Counted from the stretch's first letter, positions 47,201 to 57,512 are shown. The stretch: 64,000 nt of DNA from Paenibacillus kyungheensis (GCF_028606985.1 NZ_CP117416.1:1278001-1342000); one strand, 5' to 3'. Made by a program: numbers and translations. Notes: a model not told the origin generated them from the sequence alone.

Positions 47201-49647
47201 TCGATATTAATGAGAAGTTCAATGATCTACAGTGGCGTAGCCTTGTTAAAGTGTTATATACCTTATTTTGCTACAGTTGGAGCCATGAGTGGGAATTGTT
47301 AGAAGAACAGTATAGCCAAGCGATTGATTCTAGTATACTGTCTGGTGATATGTTGTATCTGGCACATGCTTGTTATTATATCAATCTCTGGAATCCAGCA
47401 CTTGAAATTGAAAAGTATCTGCAAGAAAGCGATCAGATGATATCTATGATCGAAAATACCAAATACAAAGAAGCGCTGGCAACCGCCCATTTATCACGTC
47501 AGAAGTTTCGCGTACTTGCCGGAGAATTGAAGCAGACCGATTCATTTGACGATGATTTTTTTAGCGAACAAGCGTATTTGGAGCAGTTGACGGCTGCCAA
47601 TTATTACTCGGGAATTGCTATTTATTATATTAACAAAATCCAGATTGCTTTTATTTTTGAAAATTATCGGCAAGCCTTGGAATATATCGATAAAGCATAC
47701 AAAGTCGTGGGGACACTGGCAGGTTCAACATTTTTGGAAGAGTTCTCGTTTTATACGTTTATGAATATTGCAGCTTGTTATGATGAGCTAAGCGTAGGAG
47801 AGAAGCAGACTGCCCGTCTACGTATGCGTAAAGAGTACCGAAGAATGAAAAAATGGGCAATTCATTTTCCTCATAACTTTTTAACCCAGCAACATATGAT
47901 GAAAGCTGAATGGTTACGGATCAATCGCAAATACAAAGAAGCAGAAAAATATTATCATCTTGCGTTATCTTCTGGTGGACATGGTAATTTTACGCGTTAC
48001 AAAGCGATAGCAAGCGAACAAATTGCCCGTTTCTACAAATCTAGAACGTTAAATGAATTGGCGGCTTACTTTTTCAAGCAAGCTTCTTATTATTATTCGG
48101 TCTGGGGTGCCAAAGCCAAAGTAGAACATCTGGAAAAGCAGTATCAAGACTTAATGTATCATGTGCAGTGGATTCCATCTCATACAGAGAATACACTCAC
48201 TTCTTCTACTGATAATATCGATATTCATTTGTTATTCAAAGCATCACAGATGATCTCCAAAGAAATTGATCTTGATCAACTGCTACAAAAAATCATGGAA
48301 GTTGTGATTATGAATGCAGGTGCAGAACGTGGTTGTATGATTATGCAATCGAATTTTTCACTGTGGGTAGAAGGGGAGTACAATCATGCAGGCAATAAAA
48401 TGGATATTGTCTTGCACCATGATCAAGACCGAGAACAACATCATCATTTCCCGTGGGAAATCATTGATTATGTTGCCCATAGTGGACAAACGTTGCTTCA
48501 TAGCGATGCTCGTTCTGGAATCGGACTAGCGGCGTATTCGTATATTACAGAACATCAACCTAAATCTGTATTATGTATGCCGTTATACAATCAGAACAAA
48601 TTGATTGCTATTATTTATCTGGAAAATAATTTGATGACCGGTGCATTTACCAATGAGCGTCTAAAAATGATTAATTTATTATCCAGAGATATGGTCTATT
48701 CTATAGAAAATGCTAGTCTTTATGCCAATATGGAGAGCCTGGTGGCAGAACGCACAGAAGAATTGGCAATCAAAAATGAAGAACTAAGTAAATACTTTAA
48801 CATTGTAGATAAAAATGTAATTATCGTTCAAACGAATCTGCTGGGCGAAATTACGATGGTCAGCGAAGAATTCTGCCTTATGACCGGGTATGCACGCGAA
48901 GAATTAATCGGTACCAAGCACCATTTCTTATATTCTAAAGATCGTCGCGAAGGTTCTTATGATATCTTTGTGATGAATGAAGAAAATACATGGAATGGCG
49001 AATTGATTCAACCGAAAAAAGATAAAAGTCTGTTATGGTTAGCTATGATTATCGAGCCTATTTTGAATCATAATCAGATTATCGGGTATACGTTTATCGG
49101 TCATAATATTACAGACAAAAAGAAAATTGAACGTATCTCGATTATAGATGATCTAACAGGTTTGTATAATCGTCGCCACTTTAACGATCGTATTGTGCAC
49201 AAAATTTTAAAAGCAGCTAAAGAGCAAAAAGGGCTTGCTTTTATGTTGTTAGATATCGATCATTACAAAAAGTACAACGATACGTATGGTCATTATGAAG
49301 GTGACCATGTATTACGAATGATCGGTTCTACACTAACAGCTCAGATGCGCAAAAGAACAGATATGGCTTTTCGTCTGGGCGGGGAAGAATTTGCTATTTT
49401 GCATATTAGTACAGGCATTGAAGAAGCTCATGAATTTGCTGAATCATTGCGTGCTTGTATCGAAGAATTGCGTATTCCTCATAATCAAAATGACGCTAGC
49501 CCGTACATTACTGTTTCTGTAGGTCTGGCGGTTGTGACCGCGGTAGACGATGAACTGACTGAAGAAAAGATTTATCGACTGGCAGATGAAGCGTTATATC
49601 GTTCCAAAACCAAAGGCAGAAACTGCGTTACAATCAACGTTTTATAA
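44284..49647 (+). CDS. Ser/Thr kinase - AAA ATPase - TPR-like - GAF - PAS - GGDEF protein
   Basis: A 1787-residue predicted cytoplasmic sensor. Domains in order: (i) Hanks-type kinase at about 1-270, with K37 in VIAKVL, HKDLKPAN at 129-136, D150 in IDFDLS (the usual DFG is DFD) and SPEQTGR...SDFYSLGV; the glycine loop is weak. (ii) ATPase at about 295-560, with Walker A GEAGIGKT at 326-333 and Walker B LFLDDLQWAD (DD at 456-457). (iii) Helical repeat region at about 560-1300, TPR-like. (iv) GAF at about 1313-1480. (v) PAS at about 1504-1615. (vi) GGDEF at about 1620-1787, with DDLTGLYNRR, DIDHYKKYND and GGEEF at 1699-1703; the inhibitory site reads KRTD rather than RxxD. Related giants in cyanobacteria and Paenibacillus usually end in a histidine kinase. 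It is predicted to link kinase/ATPase signalling to c-di-GMP synthesis. A terminator follows. Confidence 0.92.
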   Translation: MIWKDQKYTVIEEIADHGSKAIYRCIDNLSGQTVIAKVLGAKASTYEAVMRIKKEYKMLSELKGAVDGVIQPIQLEERGGFFVLTLEDIDGQSLRNIIRDEPLELSTILRLAIKIVDIVGRIHEQQIIHKDLKPANLIWNRESDQIQIIDFDLSVKLTNEKQEFQNAGVMEGTLSYISPEQTGRINRNIDYRSDFYSLGVVLYEMVTGQKPHPAESVVEQIYAIIAKKPISPYELSNGEIARPLSDIIMKLLEKSPEDRYRSAYGIKADLRKCYDPQADFQIGHEDRLSLFHIPQRLHGRDEELSKMKRILTEGIQERVQLALVSGEAGIGKTSFVNELHSFISQERGYFIQGKFEQYNKNIPYSAIIQAFRTLLVQYLKGLPEEKQQLQHSLRNCLGNNAGVITKWLPELEQILGIQPMLEPLNPTEENNRFFLSFIRFLEGLTAGQRPLVLFLDDLQWADVSSIQLVGRLMESSSLKKLFIIGSYRANEVNPGHPLATALQEIEAQAMLHHIELTSLSALHVQHLIEDTLGTTTATIIEPLRDNIYHQTKGNPFFIHEILKDLYKNKAIFFDDQLGTWNLNQAQVIQMTMNEDLIDYLISKMQTLPVHMQHILGLAAAIGRSFDWQILHLVSDATPTVIIESLTQAVQDDIITPLHSNYQMLSSVEEVSIELKQLDVPFAFGHDKLQQALYQMLDPQSRQSLHLQIGWLLLDHWSVDKVRENSMDIAGHLNKGISLVQSTQERERIIQINLRAAKRAKEAFGYEIACQFLEMALSLLDTDSWTTDYQTTFDLYYLYSECSYLVHQLESADQASLVLINHVQTALELATIYEMQSNHYMYLGMMKEAIDAGKLGLASLGMSVPTKLNMAIVGKEIIRVKLKLRGKTTHQLLHGPEVQDEKIKLVMRLLVSFIPPAFISGEQTLFAWAVLKKTYLSIQYGNGPESAGAYIGYAMLLSGMGDLKGAKDYGKLAIDINEKFNDLQWRSLVKVLYTLFCYSWSHEWELLEEQYSQAIDSSILSGDMLYLAHACYYINLWNPALEIEKYLQESDQMISMIENTKYKEALATAHLSRQKFRVLAGELKQTDSFDDDFFSEQAYLEQLTAANYYSGIAIYYINKIQIAFIFENYRQALEYIDKAYKVVGTLAGSTFLEEFSFYTFMNIAACYDELSVGEKQTARLRMRKEYRRMKKWAIHFPHNFLTQQHMMKAEWLRINRKYKEAEKYYHLALSSGGHGNFTRYKAIASEQIARFYKSRTLNELAAYFFKQASYYYSVWGAKAKVEHLEKQYQDLMYHVQWIPSHTENTLTSSTDNIDIHLLFKASQMISKEIDLDQLLQKIMEVVIMNAGAERGCMIMQSNFSLWVEGEYNHAGNKMDIVLHHDQDREQHHHFPWEIIDYVAHSGQTLLHSDARSGIGLAAYSYITEHQPKSVLCMPLYNQNKLIAIIYLENNLMTGAFTNERLKMINLLSRDMVYSIENASLYANMESLVAERTEELAIKNEELSKYFNIVDKNVIIVQTNLLGEITMVSEEFCLMTGYAREELIGTKHHFLYSKDRREGSYDIFVMNEENTWNGELIQPKKDKSLLWLAMIIEPILNHNQIIGYTFIGHNITDKKKIERISIIDDLTGLYNRRHFNDRIVHKILKAAKEQKGLAFMLLDIDHYKKYNDTYGHYEGDHVLRMIGSTLTAQMRKRTDMAFRLGGEEFAILHISTGIEEAHEFAESLRACIEELRIPHNQNDASPYITVSVGLAVVTAVDDELTEEKIYRLADEALYRSKTKGRNCVTINVL

Positions 49648-49653
49648 AGCAAA

Positions 49654-49698
49654 AGAAATCAATGTGAAGATATCCAAATCACGTTGATTTCTTTTTTT
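49654..49698 (+). terminator. Rho-independent terminator
   Basis: AGAAATCAA(TG)TG pairs with CA(CG)TTGATTTCT, followed by a T run. Confidence 0.85.
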
Positions 49699-49807
49699 AT
49701 AACCAGAATGATGTTTTATTCCCTGGGATTGGGTAATTGTAAGAGTGATTGTATGGTGGGTTATTTCTTATTTTGAACCGAACTTTTATAAATTTACACA
49801 AAGAGAC

Positions 49808-49836
49808 TTGAAATTATCGCTCAAGTTGAGTATCAT
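49808..49836 (+). promoter_or_regulatory. Predicted sigma-A promoter of groES-groEL
   Basis: TTGAAA at 49808-49813, a 17-base spacer, and TATCAT at 49831-49836. The CIRCE element starts 12 bases on, across the expected start point. Confidence 0.8.
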
Positions 49837-49847
49837 AAAGTTGGTTG

Positions 49848-49874
49848 TTAGCACTGAAAGGTGTCGAGTGCTAA
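49848..49874. promoter_or_regulatory. CIRCE element (HrcA operator)
   Basis: TTAGCACTG, a 9-base spacer (AAAGGTGTC), and GAGTGCTAA. The consensus is TTAGCACTC-N9-GAGTGCTAA, so only the last base of the left arm differs. HrcA represses groESL here and is relieved on heat stress. This is established for Bacillales. Confidence 0.95.
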
Positions 49875-49937
49875 TTACATAAATAACAACCATCACATGA
49901 AACAAATCAATATATTATTTTAAGGAGGCTATTTTTC

Positions 49938-50219
49938 ATGATCAAACCTTTAGGTGAACGTGTATTGGTAGAAGCGATCGAACAGGAACAAACAACTTCA
50001 TTTGGTATTGTCCTTCCAGACTCTGCTAAAGAAAAGCCGCAAGAAGGCAAAATTATTGCTGTAGGTAGCGGTCAATTAAAAGATGGAGTGCGTATTCCTT
50101 TGGAAGTAAAAGAAGGCGATCGTGTCCTTTTCTCCAAATATGCTGGAACAGAGATTAAATTCGAAGGTAAAGAATATTTGATTATGAAAGAAAGCGATAT
50201 TCACGCTATTCTATCTTAA
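49938..50219 (+). CDS. groES: Co-chaperonin GroES
   Basis: A 93-residue protein that forms the heptameric lid of Gro[40 protein letters not shown] covers the beta barrel and mobile loop; [26 protein letters not shown] is the conserved end. ATG follows AAGGAGGC. It is preceded by a promoter and a CIRCE element and followed by groEL 85 bases on. Confidence 0.98.
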   Translation: MIKPLGERVLVEAIEQEQTTSFGIVLPDSAKEKPQEGKIIAVGSGQLKDGVRIPLEVKEGDRVLFSKYAGTEIKFEGKEYLIMKESDIHAILS

Positions 50220-50280
50220 TACCAACGAATATACATTTACACAGTCGGTATACGCCGGTCTGTCATTATAATGATTTTAA

Positions 50281-51945
<1,665 letters not shown>

Positions 51946-52027
51946 AACAGAAAAGAATCCTTGATATAAAAGGATTTTGAACTGTTTTATCATTATACTG
52001 ACCATATTTCGACCATAATAAATTTAT

Positions 52028-52079
52028 AAAAAAGAAGCTTCTCATTAGTTGCATAAACTTTTGAGAAGCTTCTTTTTTA
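52028..52079. terminator. Bidirectional terminator between groEL and nagA
   Basis: AAAAGAAGCTTCTCA and TGAGAAGCTTCTTTT enclose a 17-base loop with flanking A and T runs. Confidence 0.92.
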
Positions 52080-52089
52080 TGTAATACTA

Positions 52090-53229
52090 TTATAATATTT
52101 GACCATCGATCATAGCCCATTGTACTTGAAAGTCATCATCCAGTAGCACAAGGTCTGCATCCATACCTACTGCAATTGCTCCTTTTTGCTGTAGACCCAG
52201 AATACGTGCTGGCGTAGTGGATGCCATCTGTACAGCATCTGTTAAAGAAATCCCTGTCTCAACCGTATACCGAAGTGCTTCGTTCATCGTAACTGTACTT
52301 GAGGCTAGCGTTCCATCATGTAATCTAGCCACACCATCGGTTACCGTTACATGGTGACCTCCAAACAGATAATGTCCGTCTCCCATCCCCATTGCTTGTA
52401 AAGCATCTGTAATCAAAACCATACCTTCAGCACCTTTTGAACGATGCATTAATCGAATAATAGCAGGATGCAAATGAATATGGTCTACAATCGCTTGAAG
52501 GCTAACATGTTCTTCTTCAAAAGCAGCTACCACTATTCCTGGATCACGATGATGGATCGGTCGCATCCCGTTAAAACAATGTGTAACATGACTTGCACCA
52601 GCTTCAAATGCTTTTTTAGCTTCTTCGTAAGTCGCATCCGAATGAGCAATAGATATAATAACACCTTGTTCTTTGAGAAATGAGATTAGTTCCATCCCTC
52701 CCGGTAACTCTGGAGCAATCGACACCATTTTAATCAGAGAGTCGGCTTCTTTAAAGATCATCTTCATTTCTTCTAGATCAGGATGACGCAAATACTTCTC
52801 ATTTTGCATACCTTTACGTATTGGATTTAAATAAGGCCCTTCTAAGTGAATACCTGCGATCTTAGCGCCTACTTCATGACCGACGACACGTTTCACACTG
52901 TCGATCATCGCTAAAAGATCTTCAATCGTAGAACTGACAGAAGTAGCGAGAAACGAGGTACATCCTGTAGAAGCACATGTACGAGACACTTCTTGTATAC
53001 TTTCTTCATGACCATCCATCATATCAAAACCATTGGCTCCATGGATATGAACATCGATCATGCCAGGGATTAACCGATGTCCTTTACAATCGATTTGTTG
53101 ATATTCTCCATTTGTAGAAATAGGGGCTGTATCCATCTTTACAATTTTTCCATTTTGGATTCCTACATGAACAAGGGTTAAAGTTTCATTTGGAAGTACC
53201 AGTTCTACATTTTGCAAAATAGTATACAT
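52090..53229 (-). CDS. nagA: N-acetylglucosamine-6-phosphate deacetylase
   Basis: A 379-residue amidohydrolase that removes acetyl from GlcNAc-6-phosphate. The start is moved in to ATG 53229 (MYTILQNVELV), which has AAGGATGA before it. Metal-binding motifs are DVHIHG near the start, GIHLEGPYLNP, and HSDATYEEAK with THCFNGMRPIHHR; DALQAMG carries the catalytic Asp. It lies 26 bases after the DeoR-type regulator on the same strand. nagB is not adjacent. Confidence 0.95.
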   Translation of the reverse strand: MYTILQNVELVLPNETLTLVHVGIQNGKIVKMDTAPISTNGEYQQIDCKGHRLIPGMIDVHIHGANGFDMMDGHEESIQEVSRTCASTGCTSFLATSVSSTIEDLLAMIDSVKRVVGHEVGAKIAGIHLEGPYLNPIRKGMQNEKYLRHPDLEEMKMIFKEADSLIKMVSIAPELPGGMELISFLKEQGVIISIAHSDATYEEAKKAFEAGASHVTHCFNGMRPIHHRDPGIVVAAFEEEHVSLQAIVDHIHLHPAIIRLMHRSKGAEGMVLITDALQAMGMGDGHYLFGGHHVTVTDGVARLHDGTLASSTVTMNEALRYTVETGISLTDAVQMASTTPARILGLQQKGAIAVGMDADLVLLDDDFQVQWAMIDGQIL

Positions 53230-53255
53230 AGATATGCTCATCCTTATAATATGAC

Positions 53256-54041
53256 TTAGTCATTATAATCTATTCCATGTTCATCCTCTTGATAAGTAAT
53301 AACCGTAATATTGTTCTGACTAAGTATTTCTTTTAAAGGGTTAGGAACAGGCTGATTGGTAATTAAAATATCTACATAATCAAAATCTAATCGATAAAAT
53401 GATTTACTTGTAAATTTAGTATGATCTACTACCACAATGACTTGATCTGATCTTCTAGCTATTTCCTGCTTTACCCGGGCATCTTCTTCATAAGAGTAGT
53501 AGATACCATCTGAACCGATAGCTACAGCCCCAATAAAAGCTTTATCTGCGCGAATCTGACTCAGTTTATCGAGAATAGAAGGACCAAATAAAGAACGGTT
53601 TTTCACATTTAAATAACCACCAAGCAAATAAATTTGCATATCTTCTCGATCTGATAAGATACCTACATTATCAATAGAGTGAGTAATAACGGTGAGATGT
53701 TGAGCTTTAATTTGTTCTGCGACAAATTGTACAGTCGTGGATACATCCAAAATAATCGTTTCATGATCTTGAATAAGTTGAGCGCCTAACATTCCAATGT
53801 TTCTTTTAGGTTCGGCTTCATCAATCAGACGATCTTGATAAGATAATATTTCTTTTTTTAATTGAGGTAATGAGACTCCTCCATGAGTACGGATCACGAC
53901 TCCTTCTTGCACTAATCTAACAATATCTCTACGAGCTGTATCTTTAGATATTTCAAATTCAGTACATATTTCAGCTACGCTCATCGATTGATGCTGTTTT
54001 AAATATTCCAGTATTTTCAGTAATCGTTCTTCTTGATACAT
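53256..54041 (-). CDS. DeoR-family transcriptional regulator
   Basis: A 261-residue repressor. A GTG at 54050 is in frame, but GAGGTGAT lies just before ATG 54041, which is chosen. The N-terminal DeoR helix-turn-helix (about 3-58) reads MYQEERLLKILEYLKQHQSMSVAEI and ISKDTARRDIVRLVQEG. The sugar-phosphate sensor domain follows, with LLGGYLNVKNRSLFGP and DKAFIGAVAIGSDGI. It likely controls nagA and itself in response to a sugar phosphate. The 280-base gap to the cardiolipin synthase gene would hold its promoter; no clear operator was seen there. Confidence 0.92.
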   Translation of the reverse strand: MYQEERLLKILEYLKQHQSMSVAEICTEFEISKDTARRDIVRLVQEGVVIRTHGGVSLPQLKKEILSYQDRLIDEAEPKRNIGMLGAQLIQDHETIILDVSTTVQFVAEQIKAQHLTVITHSIDNVGILSDREDMQIYLLGGYLNVKNRSLFGPSILDKLSQIRADKAFIGAVAIGSDGIYYSYEEDARVKQEIARRSDQVIVVVDHTKFTSKSFYRLDFDYVDILITNQPVPNPLKEILSQNNITVITYQEDEHGIDYND

Positions 54042-54321
54042 TGTAATCACCTCATGTAAGTAATATTATAGTTCTATTTAATGATATTCAAGTATAATTT
54101 TAAAATAATTAATGATTTATAAGTATTTTGGATGTTTTAATATGATAAAGTACGTCAAGGTTTAACATAATAGTGTAATTATGATGTAACAATGTAATAT
54201 TTATTTGTGATTCATGACTTGAAGCTTTAAACTAACTATATTAGGATTATACATTCATACAAAGACGTGTTATTACGTTAATAGATGAAGTAAAAGTGAC
54301 TTTATAAGAAGGGACGTACAT

Positions 54322-55776
54322 ATGGAATATGGAAATGTAGTCACACTAATCGTTTCAATCGTTACCGTCATTAATATTGCGTTGTCGATCGGATTTCTGT
54401 TTTTTGAGAAAAGAGATGCAGGCTATACATGGGCTTGGTTGATGATTCTCTTTTTTATTCCGATTGTCGGTTTTCTGGTATATATCTTTCTGGGGCGTAA
54501 TCTTAAAAAGAAAAATTTCTACGGGCTTTCTGCGGAAGAACGCGGATTTGTACAAGCTGAAGTCGATAAGCAGTTACTCACACTGCAAGATAAGCAGTCT
54601 CCACAATTTCAGATTCCTTCCAAATATGATGAGTTAGTCACACTTAATCTTAGATCAACCAATGCTTTATTATCGAATGACAATGAGATCGTTATTTTCG
54701 ACGATGGTCATATTAAGTTCGATGCTTTATTTCAAGATATTCAATCAGCTACCCAAGAAATCAATATCCAGTATTATATTATTCAACCCGATGTACTTGG
54801 CAAAAGATTAAGAGATGCTTTAACTCAAAAAGCTAAAGAAGGTGTAAAAGTAAGATTACTTTATGATGAAGTAGGTTCTAAGAAAATCTCAGGTTCCTTT
54901 TTTAAAGAGCTACGGTTAGCGGGTGGAGAAGTCGAAGTGTTTTTCCCTTCCTTTTTCAAATTAATTAACTTCCGTATTAACAACAGAAATCATCGCAAAC
55001 TTTGCATTATTGATGGAACGATTGCGTATATTGGTGGATTCAATGTCGGCGATGAGTATCTTGGATTAGATCAAAAATTTGGTTATTGGAGAGATACCCA
55101 TTTTAGAATAGAAGGCGATTCAGTTAACCATATTCAAGGCAGATTTATTCTAGATTGGCATCAAGCTCGCAAAGAACAAAAAGAAGATTATCATGAATTT
55201 GAATACCGTTCTGAAAAGCATCATGGTCATAGTATGATCCAGATCGTTTCCAGTGGACCTAACTCGGAGACAGAACATCTCAAAAATATGTATATTAAGA
55301 TGATTTTATCGGCTAAAAAGAATGTCTATATTCAGACTCCTTATTTTATTCCAGATGCGAGCTTTATGGACGCGTGTAAAATTGCTCTTATCTCAGGGAT
55401 TGATCTGCAAATTATGATCCCTAACAAACCAGATCATCCGTTTGTCTATTGGGCAACATGGGCACATGTAGGTACATTGCTGGATTATGGAGCTAAAATT
55501 CTTTTGTATGAAAAAGGATTTTTACATGCCAAAACGATTGTGGTGGATGAAGAAGTAGCTTCTGTAGGAACGATGAATATAGATTCTCGTAGCTTTAGGT
55601 TGAACTTTGAGATTAATGCGATTGTGTACGATGAGCAGATCGCGAAGAAACTGCATGATTTATTTGATCAAGACAGCCTGGAGAGTAGTGAACTTACATT
55701 AGAGCGTTACCAGAATAGATCATGGATCATCAAGTTTAAAGAAGGTATTTCCAGGTTGCTTTCACCTATTCTGTAA
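54322..55776 (+). CDS. cls: Cardiolipin synthase (second copy)
   Basis: A 484-residue enzyme of the same family as the one at 30239. Two N-terminal transmembrane segments (about 8-27 and 38-57) precede two phospholipase D domains with complete motifs: H224/K226/D231 in NHRKLCIIDG and H402/K404/D409 in LHAKTIVVDE. The copies are diverged and lie in unrelated neighbourhoods, so they are not a tandem duplication. The gene ends at a shared terminator. Confidence 0.93.
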   Translation: MEYGNVVTLIVSIVTVINIALSIGFLFFEKRDAGYTWAWLMILFFIPIVGFLVYIFLGRNLKKKNFYGLSAEERGFVQAEVDKQLLTLQDKQSPQFQIPSKYDELVTLNLRSTNALLSNDNEIVIFDDGHIKFDALFQDIQSATQEINIQYYIIQPDVLGKRLRDALTQKAKEGVKVRLLYDEVGSKKISGSFFKELRLAGGEVEVFFPSFFKLINFRINNRNHRKLCIIDGTIAYIGGFNVGDEYLGLDQKFGYWRDTHFRIEGDSVNHIQGRFILDWHQARKEQKEDYHEFEYRSEKHHGHSMIQIVSSGPNSETEHLKNMYIKMILSAKKNVYIQTPYFIPDASFMDACKIALISGIDLQIMIPNKPDHPFVYWATWAHVGTLLDYGAKILLYEKGFLHAKTIVVDEEVASVGTMNIDSRSFRLNFEINAIVYDEQIAKKLHDLFDQDSLESSELTLERYQNRSWIIKFKEGISRLLSPIL

Positions 55777-55818
55777 AAAATAACAATCAAGTGTCGATAA
55801 TTAATATTGTTTGTATAA

Positions 55819-55860
55819 CAAAAAAGCAATTTCTAGATAACCTCTAGAAATTGCTTTTAT
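55819..55860. terminator. Bidirectional terminator
   Basis: AAAAGCAATTTCTAGA and TCTAGAAATTGCTTTT form a perfect 16-bp stem with a TAACC loop between convergent genes. Confidence 0.93.
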
Positions 55861-55870
55861 TTGCTTATAA

Positions 55871-56986
55871 TTAATTTTTTTGGATAGTAGAAACAGTTAA
55901 TAATACAGCATTCGTTGTTCCGCCACCAACATTCTCAAAAGAATAAGATGCTGTAGGCACACCTCTCATCGTAACATTATCTCCATCAAGTATGTCACCT
56001 GTAGAACCTTTATAAATGCCTACAATAGAATTATCATTTTCATCAGAGATGTGAATCGTTGCAACTGTACCATAAGCGGTTTCTTGTTCTTGAACTTGTA
56101 TAATATCACCAGTAAGTGAAACCATAGTGTCTAAATAAGGATTGATATTTTTAAAAAGGTGTTTTGAAGTAATAGTAGAATCAACTTCCGCTTTAGCTAG
56201 CTTCTTGTCAGCAGCAGTAGTTGCAGGAAATAGGTTAGAATTGTCTACAATATAGTTATAGGTAGAATCATCCAGAGCACCATCTGCTACCACATTAGGT
56301 ACAACTTCAGTCATCATATCAGCGGTTACTGTTTGAGCAGAGCTTGTTGCTTGTTCAGCAGTTACTTCATTATTTGTATTTGTTTCATCATTTAGTGTAA
56401 ATGATTCAATCATTTGGTCAACCATAGCTTTTCCACCATTATCATATGAAGCTTTACCCAAACTTAAAGAAATAGCATAAAAATTTCCGTTGGAAGGAAC
56501 CAAGTATTGAGTTAATACAACATTTTCTTTAGTTTCTGGTTGAGTATATTCGCCTACAAGAACTCCAGAGTTATTATCATTATCTTTATATTCAATTAAT
56601 TTAAAGTTCTCCATGTATGTTGCACTTGTTTCATAAAACTTTATTAATTGTTCAGAATTAGCTTTAGCAGTAATATTGGAAGCTTCCATTGTTACATTTA
56701 GATTGTCAGCAAATTTAGCTTTGGGTGCAGGATCTACAAATGCTATTTGAACAGAAGGTTGATTGAGATTAGAAGTATCATATTCTTTCCAAGATGCAGG
56801 ATAATCTATCGAAAATAGATCAGCATCATAAGTTTTGAATTCTGTGGTAGTTGCTTGTGCAGTTGTTGCAGATTCATTCGTTGCTACTGTGTTACTTTCG
56901 GTTGCTGGAGTAGCTTCTTTGTTAGCAGATCCACAAGCTGTTAAAGCTACAGATAGTAAAATGACTGGTACGATTTTTTTGTACAT
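55871..56986 (-). CDS. Lipoprotein with PsbP-like and OB-like regions, function unknown
   Basis: A 371-residue lipoprotein. The leader MYKKIVPVILLSVALTAC has a lipobox ending in Cys18, followed by a Thr/Ala/Asn-rich tether to about residue 48. Residues 50-198 resemble the PsbP/DUF1795 fold (FSIDYPASWKEYD, then LVGEYTQPETKENVVLTQYLVP, then MVDQMIESF). After a Glu/Thr linker, residues 255-370 hold a small beta-barrel region of the kind found in OB-like export proteins (LTGDIIQVQEQETAYGTVATIHI, DILDGDNVTMRGVPTASYSF). Such fusions occur in Gram-positive lipoproteins of unknown role. It is a single gene. Confidence 0.65.
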   Translation of the reverse strand: MYKKIVPVILLSVALTACGSANKEATPATESNTVATNESATTAQATTTEFKTYDADLFSIDYPASWKEYDTSNLNQPSVQIAFVDPAPKAKFADNLNVTMEASNITAKANSEQLIKFYETSATYMENFKLIEYKDNDNNSGVLVGEYTQPETKENVVLTQYLVPSNGNFYAISLSLGKASYDNGGKAMVDQMIESFTLNDETNTNNEVTAEQATSSAQTVTADMMTEVVPNVVADGALDDSTYNYIVDNSNLFPATTAADKKLAKAEVDSTITSKHLFKNINPYLDTMVSLTGDIIQVQEQETAYGTVATIHISDENDNSIVGIYKGSTGDILDGDNVTMRGVPTASYSFENVGGGTTNAVLLTVSTIQKN

Positions 56987-57156
56987 TTGAATAATAACCC
57001 CTTATATGTGTATTGTCTCATCGGCTGAGAATATAACTTGTGCCTTATGTCGGAAAATAAATATAGCCATGTATCTACAAAATATACATAACACTATCTT
57101 TATCGGCAAATTAAGGAAGAATATGAAGAGTAATTCTTTTTTATATTAGATATTAC

Positions 57157-57197
57157 AAAAACAAGCGCACCCCAATACATGGAGTGCGCTTGTTTTA
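57157..57197. terminator. Terminator at end of small hypothetical gene
   Basis: AACAAGCGCACCCC and GGAGTGCGCTTGTT form the stem; the hairpin overlaps the stop codon of the gene on the minus strand. Confidence 0.85.
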
Positions 57198-57512
57198 TAC
57201 AGATCGTATCGCTTCTATTAACTTAGAGCAATGAGGGGGAAGAGCGATTTCAGGAATTGTTGCTGAATACGTAAGATGAATGTTATGGATTTCAAAAATG
57301 ATTCTAGCCGTTTCATTTAAGTAATAAATATATTTATAAGGAGTATCTTCTTCATCGTGATGAGTGGAGCAGTACAATAGAACTTTATCTTGATGAGTGG
57401 TTTGATGACCTGCTTCTAATAACGCAAGTTGTTCTTTTTGGATCAACTGATTCAACGTCTCTTGAATATAACTAGAATATTTTTCTTCTCTAACCATATA
57501 AAATTTAGACAT
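57195..57512 (-). CDS. Hypothetical protein, 105 aa
   Basis: The frame extends to 57530, but AAAGGAGC lies just before ATG 57512 (MSKFYMVREEKYSSYIQ), which is chosen. The protein is soluble and charged, with alternating helix and strand (LLYCSTHHDEEDTPYKYIYYLNETARIIFEI). No motif or family is recognised. It ends in its own terminator. It lies 71 bases downstream of the Lrp-type regulator on the same strand and could be co-transcribed with it. Confidence 0.6.
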   Translation of the reverse strand: MSKFYMVREEKYSSYIQETLNQLIQKEQLALLEAGHQTTHQDKVLLYCSTHHDEEDTPYKYIYYLNETARIIFEIHNIHLTYSATIPEIALPPHCSKLIEAIRSV

